Shown: positions 33,156 through 40,951 of the stretch, one piece after another | How the letters are laid out: each line of letters opens with the position of its first letter | Numbering within the stretch: position 1 is the first letter of the stretch | Assembly (NCBI GenBank): GCA_017410075.1 | Contig: JAFQRK010000041.1 | Coordinates: 1 to 52,957, forward strand | Reading direction: 5' to 3' | DNA length: 52,957 bases | From: Oscillospiraceae bacterium | Lineage (GTDB): Bacteria > Bacillota > Clostridia > Oscillospirales > Oscillospiraceae | The notes under the pieces: generated by a model | What the model was told of the DNA's origin: nothing | Database searches by the model: none | What the model saw: the letters and a program-made list of their open reading frames with translations, nothing else | Made by a program: the position numbers and the translations under genes

Positions 33156-33989
33156 TTATAGCTTTCTTGCGTAGCCGCAGCGGCGGCAAAGGGATTCGCA
33201 GGCATTTCGGCTGGAAAAGCCGTTATAAATATTTTGAGCGCGCTGGGAATTGAGGATTTTATCCAGATCCTGCTCCAGCAAATTGCCAAGGGGAATAACT
33301 CCGTCGTGATCCAAGCAGCAGGGGACCACTGTTCCGTCGCAAAGAATGCCGATCTGATCCCGCAGACCGTAGCAGAAGATCCTATCGCCGCCCTCCGGGG
33401 CATTTAGATCCGGCCAGTCGAATTTATCGCCGTATTCCAGATAAACCTTCTCCCCAAGACGAATCCCGCGGGATTCGGTCACCCAGGGCTCAGGAAAGAA
33501 TCGGGATAAATGCGCCAAAATCTCAGTATTTTTCGCATCTGCACCGCCGTTGTTCCACAGACGGAATGCGACGATCTTATTGCCCTCAGCAGCCTTTGCA
33601 AAATCAAAGCAGCCTTCTAAATAGTCTGACATAGATTGAGTAAGGTCGTTGGCTTCAAAGCTGTGCAGGGAAATGTTCAGCTTATGCAAAGCGTCAGAGT
33701 GCAGGAGCATTTCCTGATGGCGGCGCAGAAGTGTTCCGTTGGTTGTCAGAATGACCTGAAACCCCTGTGTGCCGGCAATTTCCAGAAATTGCTCCAGTTT
33801 TGGATGGCACAGCGGCTCGCCCATCAGATGAAAATACAGATAGTCCGTATATGGCCGCAATTTTGTGATCAGAAGCGCAAATTCCGCTTCCGTCATTGCT
33901 TTCGGGGCGCGCTTCGTGCCGGGGCAAAAGCTGCAATGCAGATTGCAGATATTGGAAATTTCCAGATAGACCTTGCGAAACCGTTTCAC
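33156..33989 (-). CDS. Radical SAM/SPASM domain protein
   Basis: A 277-residue radical SAM enzyme of unknown substrate. The N-terminal CNLHCSFC (C15, C19, C22) binds the catalytic [4Fe-4S] cluster, followed by HLMGEPLCHPKL and LTTNGTLL. The C-terminal SPASM region contains CYGLRDQIGILCDGTVVPCCLDHDG and CRRCGYAR for auxiliary clusters. The pattern resembles the short SPASM proteins involved in peptide or cofactor modification, but no precursor peptide gene was found beside it. GTG at 33989 follows GAGGAGGGG. It is a single-gene unit with its own promoter. Confidence 0.85.
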   Translation of the reverse strand: MKRFRKVYLEISNICNLHCSFCPGTKRAPKAMTEAEFALLITKLRPYTDYLYFHLMGEPLCHPKLEQFLEIAGTQGFQVILTTNGTLLRRHQEMLLHSDALHKLNISLHSFEANDLTQSMSDYLEGCFDFAKAAEGNKIVAFRLWNNGGADAKNTEILAHLSRFFPEPWVTESRGIRLGEKVYLEYGDKFDWPDLNAPEGGDRIFCYGLRDQIGILCDGTVVPCCLDHDGVIPLGNLLEQDLDKILNSQRAQNIYNGFSSRNACESLCRRCGYARKL

Positions 33990-34019
33990 TTTTACCCCTC
34001 CTCGTTGATTGATAGTGCT

Positions 34020-34047
34020 ATTATAGCAGTTTCTGTTTGTTTTGCAA
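34020..34047 (-). promoter_or_regulatory. Promoter of the radical SAM gene
   Basis: On the minus strand TTGCAA (34047-34042), a 16-base spacer and TATAAT (34025-34020) with TGC in front as an extended -10. About 30 bases upstream of the start codon. Confidence 0.65.
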
Positions 34048-34130
34048 GTTTACAGCGCAAACGCTGATATATGAAATTTGTCTTTAAATATATTATTATT
34101 TGTGATAAAATTCTATATGGAGATGATGAT

Positions 34131-34697
34131 ATGAGGAACGATGTAATTATTCGCCAGGAAACAACAAAAGATTATAAGGATATTGTTTCTTTGGTACTGC
34201 GTTCTTTTAAAGAAGGCACCGGTTATTCTGACGGAACAGATATCGTAGCACTTATCGAAGAGATCAGAATTTCCGAAAATTATATTCCGGAATTATCTTT
34301 TGTGGCAGAGCTGGATGGGAAAATTGTGGGACATTTCCTGTTTTCCCACTTTCCTTTATCAAAGACTGCAAATGGTGAGCATATTGACAGTAAGGATATT
34401 GTTATGCTGGCACCGGTTTCTGTGCACGCAGATTATTTTCATCAGCATATCGGCATTACAATGTTAACATTGGGGATTCAAAAAGTACGGGAAGCCGGCT
34501 TTAAGGGAATTACGGTGGAAGGAAACTTTCGTTTTTATAATCGTTTGGGCTTTAAGACTTCATCAGAATATAATATCTACCCTACAAGCGGCTATCCGAT
34601 GACTGAACCCAGATGTATGATGTGTCAGGAAACATTCAAAGGCTCATTGAAAGGTATAGAAGGCTATGTAGTTTATGATATGTATCATAATGCGTAA
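34131..34697 (+). CDS. GNAT-family N-acetyltransferase
   Basis: A 188-residue acetyl-CoA-dependent acetyltransferase of the YhbS type. The beta strand and CoA region reads LAPVSVHADYFHQHIGITML, in which the usual Q/RxxGxG/A pyrophosphate loop is relaxed to HQHIGI. The C-terminal half has FRFYNRLGFKTSSEYNI (family: FYxRxGF). The ATG at 34131 follows GGAGATGATG; an ATG 20 codons upstream lacks a site. The gene is clearly richer in A and T than its neighbours, which hints at recent acquisition. Substrate unknown. Confidence 0.82.
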   Translation: MRNDVIIRQETTKDYKDIVSLVLRSFKEGTGYSDGTDIVALIEEIRISENYIPELSFVAELDGKIVGHFLFSHFPLSKTANGEHIDSKDIVMLAPVSVHADYFHQHIGITMLTLGIQKVREAGFKGITVEGNFRFYNRLGFKTSSEYNIYPTSGYPMTEPRCMMCQETFKGSLKGIEGYVVYDMYHNA

Positions 34698-34724
34698 CAT
34701 AAATTGAAAAGTGGAGGGATTCGC

Positions 34725-35189
34725 ATGAAAATCGAAAAGCGAACAAAGGATGCCATTGTCGTAATTGGAAAAGAAGGCTCAACCGTGGAGGGCCATGGTT
34801 TTATTCAAAAATTATGGGCGGATGCAAATTCCCATTTTAATGAGGTTTACCATTTAGCAAAGAAGGACGAAAATGGTAATTTGGTTGGCATTTGGGGCGC
34901 AATGTCTGATCATTCTCGTGCTTTCAAGCCCTGGGAAGACAACTTCACCAAGGGTCTGTACCTTGCCGGCGTTGAATGTGGCCAAGATGCTGAGGCTCCG
35001 GAGGGGTGGACAAAGTGGGTAATTCCGGGATGTGAGTATCTTTGCGCAGAGGTTGAAAGCGGAAGTACTTTTTCTGATGTGCTTGAATATATGAAAGCAA
35101 ATAGCATTGCCTTGTCTGGTGCTGTCCATGACTTTACTTGCCCAACGAACGGAAAGAATTATATGTTTTTTCCAATAAGAAGAATTTAA
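34725..35189 (+). CDS. GyrI-like small-molecule-binding (effector-binding) domain protein
   Basis: A 154-residue stand-alone GyrI-like/AraC effector-binding domain. Recognisable parts are the first strand KRTKDAIVVIGKEG, the LAGVECGQDAEAPEGWTKWVIPG core and the C-terminal NGKNYMFFPIRR. Related proteins bind drugs or amphipathic ligands, or inhibit gyrase; which applies is not predictable. ATG at 34725 follows GTGGAGGGA. It lies 27 bases behind the acetyltransferase gene, so the pair is probably co-transcribed and shares the AT-richer composition. A bidirectional terminator follows. Confidence 0.75.
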   Translation: MKIEKRTKDAIVVIGKEGSTVEGHGFIQKLWADANSHFNEVYHLAKKDENGNLVGIWGAMSDHSRAFKPWEDNFTKGLYLAGVECGQDAEAPEGWTKWVIPGCEYLCAEVESGSTFSDVLEYMKANSIALSGAVHDFTCPTNGKNYMFFPIRRI

Positions 35190-35213
35190 AAAGACACGAT
35201 AAATTGATAGTTT

Positions 35214-35241
35214 AGAGCAGATGGGAAATCCCATCTGCTCT
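35214..35241. terminator. Bidirectional terminator
   Basis: A perfect 12-bp stem AGAGCAGATGGG/CCCATCTGCTCT with an AAAT loop between the GyrI-like gene and the convergent cotJC gene. TAATTGTTAT follows on the plus strand; the other strand continues AAACTATCAATTTATC. Confidence 0.7.
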
Positions 35242-35247
35242 TAATTG

Positions 35248-35844
35248 TTATAGATCCATCGATGGGTTCATACAGTAAACATTTTTTTGATTTAGTTTTT
35301 CCCGCAGCTGCTGCAGGCTTTCGCCGAAGCGCTGGAAGTGGACGACCTCCCGTTCCCGCAGGAACTTGATGACATCGTTGACATCGGGATCATCGGACAG
35401 CCGCAGGATGTTGTCGTAGGTCACCCGGGCTTTCTGTTCTGCGCCCAGGTCTTCACAAAGGTCAGCAATGGGATCGCCTTTGACCTGCATACTGGCGGCG
35501 CTGTAGGGGAAGCCGGAGGCTGCCGTGGGGTAGACGCCTACGGTGTGATCCACAAAATAAGGGGCAAGAGGACTGTTTTCAATATCTTTATCCTTAAGGT
35601 TACGGGTCAGCTGATGGATGATGGCGCCGATCATCTCCAAATGCCCCAATTCCTCCACACCAATGTCTGTTAAAAGGCCTTTTTGCTCGTCAAAGGGCAT
35701 GGAATAGCGCTGAGACAGATACCGCAGCGACGCGCCCAGCTCGCCGTCAGGGCCGCCGTACTGGCTGATGATAATGGATGCCAGACGGGGATTGGGACGG
35801 GCGATCTTCACGGGGTATTGCAGTTTTTTGTTATAAAGAAACAT
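35248..35844 (-). CDS. cotJC: Spore coat protein CotJC, manganese-catalase family
   Basis: A di-manganese catalase-family protein of the spore coat. The 198-residue protein has the family start MFLYNKKLQYPVKI and the metal-ligand helices with ISQYGGPDGELGASLRYLSQ and DIGVEELGHLEMI (Glu/His ligands). The second helical pair has CEDLGAEQKARVTY and REREVVHFQRFGESL. It lies three bases behind the CotJA-CotJB fusion gene, the conserved cotJ operon. In Bacillus subtilis cotJ is transcribed by mother-cell sigma-E; control here is inferred. ATG follows AAGGAGGGC. Confidence 0.93.
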   Translation of the reverse strand: MFLYNKKLQYPVKIARPNPRLASIIISQYGGPDGELGASLRYLSQRYSMPFDEQKGLLTDIGVEELGHLEMIGAIIHQLTRNLKDKDIENSPLAPYFVDHTVGVYPTAASGFPYSAASMQVKGDPIADLCEDLGAEQKARVTYDNILRLSDDPDVNDVIKFLREREVVHFQRFGESLQQLREKLNQKNVYCMNPSMDL

Positions 35845-35847
35845 AGC

Positions 35848-36297
35848 TTAGCCCTCCTTGTTTGCTGCGTATTCCCAGGGCCACGGATCGCTCAGCCAGG
35901 TATACGACTTATGGTTGACGGGATTTGCGTGGGTCAGCGGCTTGCAGTCTTCGGAGTATTTCATCATCATATCGTGGTACTTCTTTTGGTAGCTGCGGTA
36001 CAGCTCCAATGCTTCACTGTCACACGGATGGGTGTCCAGATACAGCGCCAGCTCATTGAGTGCAAAGCCGATGGCCTGCAGCTCATTCTTGGGTGTGGGT
36101 GGTTTTTCCTTTGTGTTGACCATACCGCGGAAGGGTAGGTCAAGACCCGGATAAAGCGTGCCGCGAATCAGACCCTTACGGGCATCATAGCGTGCCGGAT
36201 TTTCCATCTGGAACGGCACATAGGGATTGGCCAGAGGTGCTTTCGACGGCAGCTTACCCATTTTGCAGCTCATCTGCTCAGATTTGCGATAGTCCAA
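35848..36297 (-). CDS. CotJA-CotJB fusion spore coat protein
   Basis: A 149-residue protein that joins two coat proteins normally encoded by separate genes. The N-terminal part matches CotJA (NPYVPFQ, then ARKGLIRGTLYPGLDLPF, residues about 25-60). The C-terminal part matches CotJB (QAIGFALNELALYLDTHP, then SYQKKYHDMMMKY, ending TWLSDPWPWEYA, about 75-142). The start chosen is TTG at 36297, six bases behind GGAGGA; the open frame runs further upstream to 36345 without a site. cotJC follows after three bases. The gene is divergent from cwlD. Confidence 0.82.
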   Translation of the reverse strand: MDYRKSEQMSCKMGKLPSKAPLANPYVPFQMENPARYDARKGLIRGTLYPGLDLPFRGMVNTKEKPPTPKNELQAIGFALNELALYLDTHPCDSEALELYRSYQKKYHDMMMKYSEDCKPLTHANPVNHKSYTWLSDPWPWEYAANKEG

Positions 36298-36415
36298 AGT
36301 GATTCCTCCAATCGGAATATATTCAGAACAGTCGTTCCAGAGCATACTATGCCGAAATCAGCCGTTTCGTTCAAAAGGGAGCATATCCTGCATAGAATGC
36401 ACCGAGGTGTTGTCC
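36298..36415. promoter_or_regulatory. Divergent cotJ/cwlD control region
   Basis: The 118-base gap carries an 11-base palindrome GCATA-C-TATGC at 36342-36352 that reads CATACTAT on the plus strand and CATAGTAT on the minus strand. Both resemble the -10 elements of mother-cell or forespore sporulation sigma factors. Closer to cwlD, TTCAAA-17-TAGAAT resembles a weak sigma-A promoter. No -35 element convincingly matches sigma-E or sigma-G, so assignments remain tentative. Confidence 0.35.
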
Positions 36416-37132
36416 GTGAAGAAATCAAATTGGGTAGGCTTTTTGCCTTTTTATTTATTGACCGTGATCGGGGTTATCGCTATGGCAATGTGGGGCAGCA
36501 AAACAACAACCACAGTTGCACAAAACCGGCCGGTACAGCGCTGTAATACCATTGTGATCGACGCCGGTCACGGTGGGATCGACGGCGGTGCAACCTCCTG
36601 CAGCGGTGTTTTGGAGAGCAAGCTGAATCTGGATATTGCCTTGAAGCTGGAGGCGGTGATGCAGCTTTTGGGCTTCGATACCCGGATGATCCGCACCACA
36701 GATATCTCCATTTACACCGAGGGAAATACCATCGCATCCCAAAAGGTGTCCGACTTAAAAGAACGGGTAAGGATCGCCAATGAAACACCAAACGCAATTC
36801 TGATCAGCATCCACCAGAACACCTTTTCCGACGATAAATATTCCGGTGCGCAGGTGTTTTATGCCAACACAGAGCAAAGCAGGGAGCTCGCCCAGTTGCT
36901 GCAGACGAATTTTAATCAGGACTTGTGCGAAGGCAGCAACCGCAAGATCAAGAAAGCGGACGGCGTCTATTTGATGCAGAATGTTGACTGCACCGGTGTG
37001 CTTTTGGAATGCGGCTTTATTTCCAATCCTCAGGAGGAGGCAAAGCTTAGAAGCGAAGAATATCAAAAAAAGCTGTGCTGCGTCATTGCTTCTACCGTCA
37101 GCACTTTTGCAGGTGGGGAAAACCGAGGTTGA
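36416..37132 (+). CDS. cwlD: N-acetylmuramoyl-L-alanine amidase CwlD (sporulation)
   Basis: CwlD removes the peptide from alternate muramic acids during muramic delta-lactam formation in the spore cortex. The 238-residue protein has an N-terminal membrane/signal helix (about 8-24) and one Amidase_3 domain. Its zinc ligands are visible in VIDAGHGGIDGGA (His), LESKLNLDIAL (Glu) and ISIHQNTF (His), and the catalytic glutamate is in VLLECGFISNPQEE. The start chosen is GTG at 36416, eight bases behind GAGG. The stop codon overlaps the -35 box of the valS T-box promoter. Confidence 0.9.
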   Translation: MKKSNWVGFLPFYLLTVIGVIAMAMWGSKTTTTVAQNRPVQRCNTIVIDAGHGGIDGGATSCSGVLESKLNLDIALKLEAVMQLLGFDTRMIRTTDISIYTEGNTIASQKVSDLKERVRIANETPNAILISIHQNTFSDDKYSGAQVFYANTEQSRELAQLLQTNFNQDLCEGSNRKIKKADGVYLMQNVDCTGVLLECGFISNPQEEAKLRSEEYQKKLCCVIASTVSTFAGGENRG

Positions 37133-37157
37133 CAGAAAGGGAAAAATATGTTATTTT
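37129..37157 (+). promoter_or_regulatory. Promoter of the valS T-box transcript
   Basis: A consensus TTGACA (37129-37134) overlaps the cwlD stop codon; a 17-base spacer leads to TATTTT (37152-37157). The predicted start is near 37164. Confidence 0.65.
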
Positions 37158-37163
37158 ATCTGG

Positions 37164-37398
37164 GAAATACGGTGATGGGGAGTTTCCCTGCACAGGACTA
37201 CTCAGAGAGTTCCCGGTTGGTGAGAGGGAATGTAGTTGTGCCTGGATCGTCGCCCCGGAGTTTGCTTTCTGAAATTGCAGTAGGGAAGTGCGGGTCAGCC
37301 CGTTACAGCTTTTGAGTGTCCGGTTTTCCGGAAATTCAGGTGGTACCGCGGAAATTTGTAAGTTTTCGCCCTGAGTCTTTTGACTCGGGGCGTTTTTT
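37164..37398 (+). promoter_or_regulatory. T-box riboswitch, valine
   Basis: A T-box leader that senses uncharged tRNA-Val and controls valS. Stem I pairs GCACA...ACTAC with GTAGT...TGTGC, and GGGG near 37178 with CCCC near 37253. Its apical part has GAGAG and GGTGAGAGG. The candidate specifier codon GTC (37249-37251), followed by a purine, is a valine codon. A small TCCGG/CCGGA stem III precedes the T-box AGGTGGTACCGCG (37338-37350). Its TGGT bulge matches an ACCA tRNA end, fitting the A discriminator of tRNA-Val. The terminator follows at 37367-37398. Confidence 0.92.
37367..37398 (+). terminator. T-box regulatory terminator
   Basis: Stem CGCCCTGAGTC/GACTCGGGGCG (one G-U pair) with a TTTT loop and a TTTTTT tract. 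It competes with the antiterminator built on the T-box sequence just upstream. Confidence 0.88.
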
Positions 37399-37419
37399 GT
37401 TTGAAAAGGAGTGTTTGTT

Positions 37420-40065
37420 ATGGCACGAGAACTGCCCAAGGTGTATGATCCGCAGCAGGTCGAATCGAAAATTTATAAAATGTGGGAAGACGGTGGCTAT
37501 TTCCACGCGGAAAAGGACGAGAGCAAGAAGCCCTTTACCATTGTAATGCCGCCTCCCAATGTTACGGGTCAGCTGCATATGGGTCACGCAATGGATGCCA
37601 CGCTGCAGGATACTTTGATCCGTTTCAAGCGGATGCAGGGCTACAATGCGCTGTGGGTGCCCGGAACGGATCACGCAGGCATTGCCACCCAGATCAAGGT
37701 GGAGGAAGAACTGCGCACCAAGGAGGGTCTGAGCCGCCACGACCTGGGCCGTGAAAAGTTCCTGGAGCGTGTCTGGGACTGGAAGCATAAGTACGGCAAC
37801 CGCATTGTGGAACAGCAGAAGAAGCTGGGTGCATCCTGCGACTGGGATCGCGCCAGATTCACTATGGATGAGGGCTGCTCCAAGGCAGTGCGCGAGGTCT
37901 TTGTTTCTTTGTATGAAAAGGGTCTGATCTACAAGGGCAGCCGAATCGTTAACTGGTGCCCCCACTGCGTCACCGCGCTGTCCGACGCCGAGGTCGAGTA
38001 TGTGGACAAGCCCGGCAATCTGTGGCACTTAAAGTATCCCATCGTCGGCGAAGAGGGCCGGTATGTGATCGTTGCCACCACCCGTCCGGAAACAATGCTG
38101 GGCGACTCCGGTGTGGCTGTAAATCCCAACGACGAGCGCTATCAGGATATCATTGGCAAGAAGTGCCTGCTGCCCCTGATGGATCGGGAAATTCCCATCG
38201 TTGCTGACGATTATGTGGATCTGGAATTCGGCACCGGCTGCGTCAAGATGACTCCTGCCCACGACCCCAATGACTTTGAGGTGGGTCTGCGCCACAACTT
38301 GGAGACCATCCGCGTTCTGGACGACAACGGAAAGGTCAACGAGCTGGGCGGCAAGTACTGCGGTATGGACCGTTATGATGCAAGAAAGGCCATCATTGCC
38401 GATCTGGATGCGCTGGGTCTGCTGGAAAAGATCGAGGAGCATCAGCACAATGTGGGCACCTGCTATCGCTGCGGCAATGATGTTGAGCCCATCGTTTCTG
38501 CCCAGTGGTTTGTAAAGATGGAGCCTCTGGCAAGAGAAGCGATCCGCTGCGTCAAGGACGGCGAGACCAAGTTTGTCCCCGAGCGCTTTACCAAGAATTA
38601 TATGAACTGGATGGAGAATCTCCACGACTGGTGCATTTCCCGTCAGCTTTGGTGGGGTCACCAGATCCCGGTTTGGTACTGCGCTGAGTGCGGTCATATG
38701 ACCTGCACCCGGGAAGATCCCTGCGCCTGCGAAAAGTGCGGCAGCACCAAGATCGAACGGGATCCCGATGTGCTGGATACCTGGTTCAGCTCCGCGCTGT
38801 GGCCCTTCTCCACCCTGGGATGGCCTGAAAAGAACGAAGATCTGGACTATTTCTACCCCACGGATGTTCTGGTCACCGGCTACGACATCATTACCTTCTG
38901 GGTCTCCAGAATGATCGTCTCCGGTATGGAGCATATGAACAAAGCGCCGTTCCACACGGTTTTGATCCACGGTCTGGTGCGCGATAACCAGGGCCGTAAG
39001 ATGTCCAAGAGTCTGGGCAACGGCATTGATCCGCTGGAAATGATCGAAAAATTCGGCTGTGATGCCCTGCGTATGAACATGGTCAACAGCAATTCTCCCG
39101 GCAACGATATGCGTTTCTATGTGGAGCGCTGTGAGGCAATGCGTAACTTTGCCAACAAGCTGTGGAACGCCAGCCGCTATGTTATGATGAACCTGGCGGA
39201 GGACGCTACGAACGAGCTGCCTGCCGCCGACAAGCTGGAGATCGCTGACAAGTGGGTGCTTTCCAAGCTGAACACCCTGATCGCTGAGGTCACCGAAAAT
39301 CTGGAGAAATATGAGCTGGGCGTTGCTGTCGCCAAGATCTATGACTTCATCTGGGACACCTACTGCGACTGGTATATCGAGCTGACCAAGGCAAGACTGT
39401 ATTCCGAGGATGAGAGCCGCAAGCAGACCGCTATCGCTGTTCTTGTTTATGTTCTGGATCAGGTGCTGCGGCTTCTGCATCCGTTTATGCCGTTTATCAC
39501 CGAGGAGATCTGGCAGAGCCTGCCGCATCAGGGTGATGCGCTGATCGTTGCAGATTGGCCCACATACAGCGATGCCCTGGCATTTAAGGCAGATGAGGAG
39601 CTGATGGAGTCCGTTATGAACGCCATCCGCGCCATCCGCAACCGCCGCAGTGAGATGAATGTTCCCCCCAGCAAGAAGGCTGCACTGTTCGTGCTGACCT
39701 CCAAGCCTCAGATCTTTACCGAGGGCGAAGGCTTCATCCAGAGACTGGCTTATGCTGACAGCCTGACGCTGCTGGACAAAGAGCCGGAGAACTTAGACGG
39801 TATGGTCTGCTGCACCACCGCAGATGCCAAGCTGTATATTCCTATGGGTCAGCTTGTGGATGTGGCCAAGGAGCTGGAGCGGATCGCCAAGGAGCTGGAG
39901 GCACAGAGAAAGTTCCTGTCCGGTCTGGAAGCAAAGCTTTCCAACGAAAACTTCGTTTCCCGCGCCCCCGAGGCTGTTGTCAATGCCGAGCGGGAGAAGG
40001 CCAAGAAGACCAGAGATCTGATCGCTCAGCTGGAAGAGAGCGAAGCAGCAATGAAAAAGCTGTAA
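37420..40065 (+). CDS. valS: Valine-tRNA ligase
   Basis: A class I aminoacyl-tRNA synthetase that charges tRNA-Val and edits threonine. The 881-residue protein has the HIGH-type signature as HMGH in [12 protein letters not shown] (about 47-58), the editing (CP1) domain with [15 protein letters not shown] and [12 protein letters not shown], and a zinc-finger-like CAECGHM...CEKCGS. The KMSKS motif is in [10 protein letters not shown] (527-531). The C-terminal coiled coil (about 810-881) is rich in K and E. The ATG at 37420 follows AAGGAG; an ATG three codons upstream is less well placed. It is controlled by the T-box leader. Confidence 0.98.
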   Translation: MARELPKVYDPQQVESKIYKMWEDGGYFHAEKDESKKPFTIVMPPPNVTGQLHMGHAMDATLQDTLIRFKRMQGYNALWVPGTDHAGIATQIKVEEELRTKEGLSRHDLGREKFLERVWDWKHKYGNRIVEQQKKLGASCDWDRARFTMDEGCSKAVREVFVSLYEKGLIYKGSRIVNWCPHCVTALSDAEVEYVDKPGNLWHLKYPIVGEEGRYVIVATTRPETMLGDSGVAVNPNDERYQDIIGKKCLLPLMDREIPIVADDYVDLEFGTGCVKMTPAHDPNDFEVGLRHNLETIRVLDDNGKVNELGGKYCGMDRYDARKAIIADLDALGLLEKIEEHQHNVGTCYRCGNDVEPIVSAQWFVKMEPLAREAIRCVKDGETKFVPERFTKNYMNWMENLHDWCISRQLWWGHQIPVWYCAECGHMTCTREDPCACEKCGSTKIERDPDVLDTWFSSALWPFSTLGWPEKNEDLDYFYPTDVLVTGYDIITFWVSRMIVSGMEHMNKAPFHTVLIHGLVRDNQGRKMSKSLGNGIDPLEMIEKFGCDALRMNMVNSNSPGNDMRFYVERCEAMRNFANKLWNASRYVMMNLAEDATNELPAADKLEIADKWVLSKLNTLIAEVTENLEKYELGVAVAKIYDFIWDTYCDWYIELTKARLYSEDESRKQTAIAVLVYVLDQVLRLLHPFMPFITEEIWQSLPHQGDALIVADWPTYSDALAFKADEELMESVMNAIRAIRNRRSEMNVPPSKKAALFVLTSKPQIFTEGEGFIQRLAYADSLTLLDKEPENLDGMVCCTTADAKLYIPMGQLVDVAKELERIAKELEAQRKFLSGLEAKLSNENFVSRAPEAVVNAEREKAKKTRDLIAQLEESEAAMKKL

Positions 40066-40080
40066 TTCCAATCAAATCAA

Positions 40081-40116
40081 CAGAGCACGGTAAAAAATTA
40101 CCGTGCTCTGTTTTTT
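40081..40116 (+). terminator. Terminator of valS
   Basis: A perfect 13-bp stem CAGAGCACGGTAA/TTACCGTGCTCTG with an AAAA loop, followed by TTTTTTG. It insulates the spoIIA operon from valS. The remaining bases to 40205 must hold the spoIIA promoter, but I found no sigma-H or sigma-A match I would defend. Confidence 0.9.
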
Positions 40117-40205
40117 GTTGCCTTGTTACGACGGCAATTTCGTTTTACGGCAATTATACTTGTGAATGAAAGCATAAAAACTGAAATTTAGCAGGAGGTA
40201 TTGTA

Positions 40206-40523
40206 ATGCAATTCACCAGTTTTCTGGAAAACGGGCATCTCACGGTTGCACTGACCGGGGAGATCGACCATCACTGTGCCAAGCATTATATCCAGTCCAT
40301 CGCCGGCAAGATCGAAGCGTATACGCCGGATGTATGCATACTGGATTTTCAGGATGTGACATTTGTGGATTCGTCGGGTATCGCGGTGGTGATCAATGCG
40401 CTGCGCAGTATGTCACAGATCGAGGGCAAGCTGGTTCTTACCGGCATCTGTGCCCAGCCAATGCGGGTCTTCCGGGCATCCGGAATTGATAAATTAGTTG
40501 AAATTAAGGAGGCAGTCAGATGA
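40206..40523 (+). CDS. spoIIAA: Anti-sigma F factor antagonist SpoIIAA
   Basis: SpoIIAA in its unphosphorylated form frees sigma-F from SpoIIAB in the forespore. The 105-residue STAS-domain protein has the phosphorylation motif FVDSSGIAVV with the regulatory serine near position 57. Characteristic segments are LTGEIDHHCA and CILDFQDVTF. ATG follows GCAGGAGGT. The gene overlaps spoIIAB by four bases, the normal spoIIA operon order. Phosphatase SpoIIE is not in the window. Confidence 0.95.
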   Translation: MQFTSFLENGHLTVALTGEIDHHCAKHYIQSIAGKIEAYTPDVCILDFQDVTFVDSSGIAVVINALRSMSQIEGKLVLTGICAQPMRVFRASGIDKLVEIKEAVR

Positions 40524-40951
40524 AATTCAACAATTTTATGATCTTGGAGTTTCCCAGCAAATCCAGCAACGAGGCGTTTGCCAGATCGGCAGTTGCCTGC
40601 TTTGCGGCGCAGATGGATCCAACCCTGGAAGAATTGGGGGATATCCGTACAGCTGTGTCGGAAGCTGTCACAAATTGCATCGTGCACGCGTATCCTGATG
40701 CTTTGGGGATCATTACCGTGCGCTGCCGCATTTTAAAGGACAATGTGCTGGATGTGGTCGTCAAGGATAAGGGCGTGGGCATTGCCGATATTGAGCAGGC
40801 CAAGCGTCCGATGTTTACCACCGGCGGCACAGACCGCAGCGGTATGGGTTTTACCATTATGGAGAGCTTTATGACATCGTTTGAGCTGACCTCTGCGCCG
40901 GGGAAGGGAACGACGGTACATATGCGCCGTAAGATCCAGAGAAGAAAATGA
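40520..40951 (+). CDS. spoIIAB: Anti-sigma F factor / serine kinase SpoIIAB
   Basis: SpoIIAB binds sigma-F and phosphorylates SpoIIAA using ATP. The 143-residue GHKL-fold protein shows the N box in DIRTAVSEAVTNCIVHAYPD, the G1 box VVKDKGVGIADIEQA and the G2 region GTDRSGMGFTIMESFM, followed by GKGTTVHMRR. It overlaps both neighbours by four bases (ATGA junctions), implying coupled translation and fixed stoichiometry of the three proteins. Confidence 0.96.
   Translation: MKFNNFMILEFPSKSSNEAFARSAVACFAAQMDPTLEELGDIRTAVSEAVTNCIVHAYPDALGIITVRCRILKDNVLDVVVKDKGVGIADIEQAKRPMFTTGGTDRSGMGFTIMESFMTSFELTSAPGKGTTVHMRRKIQRRK

Noticed and set aside
36298..36345. ATG at 36345 as start of the CotJA-CotJB fusion
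   Set aside because: No ribosome-binding site precedes it, whereas TTG at 36297 has GGAGGA at the right distance and gives the normal CotJA N-terminus.
40117..40205. Sigma-H promoter and Spo0A boxes for the spoIIA operon
   Set aside because: A GTGAAT stretch is present, but no AGGAWWW -35 lies at the right distance and no good TGTCGAA box was seen, so I did not list it.
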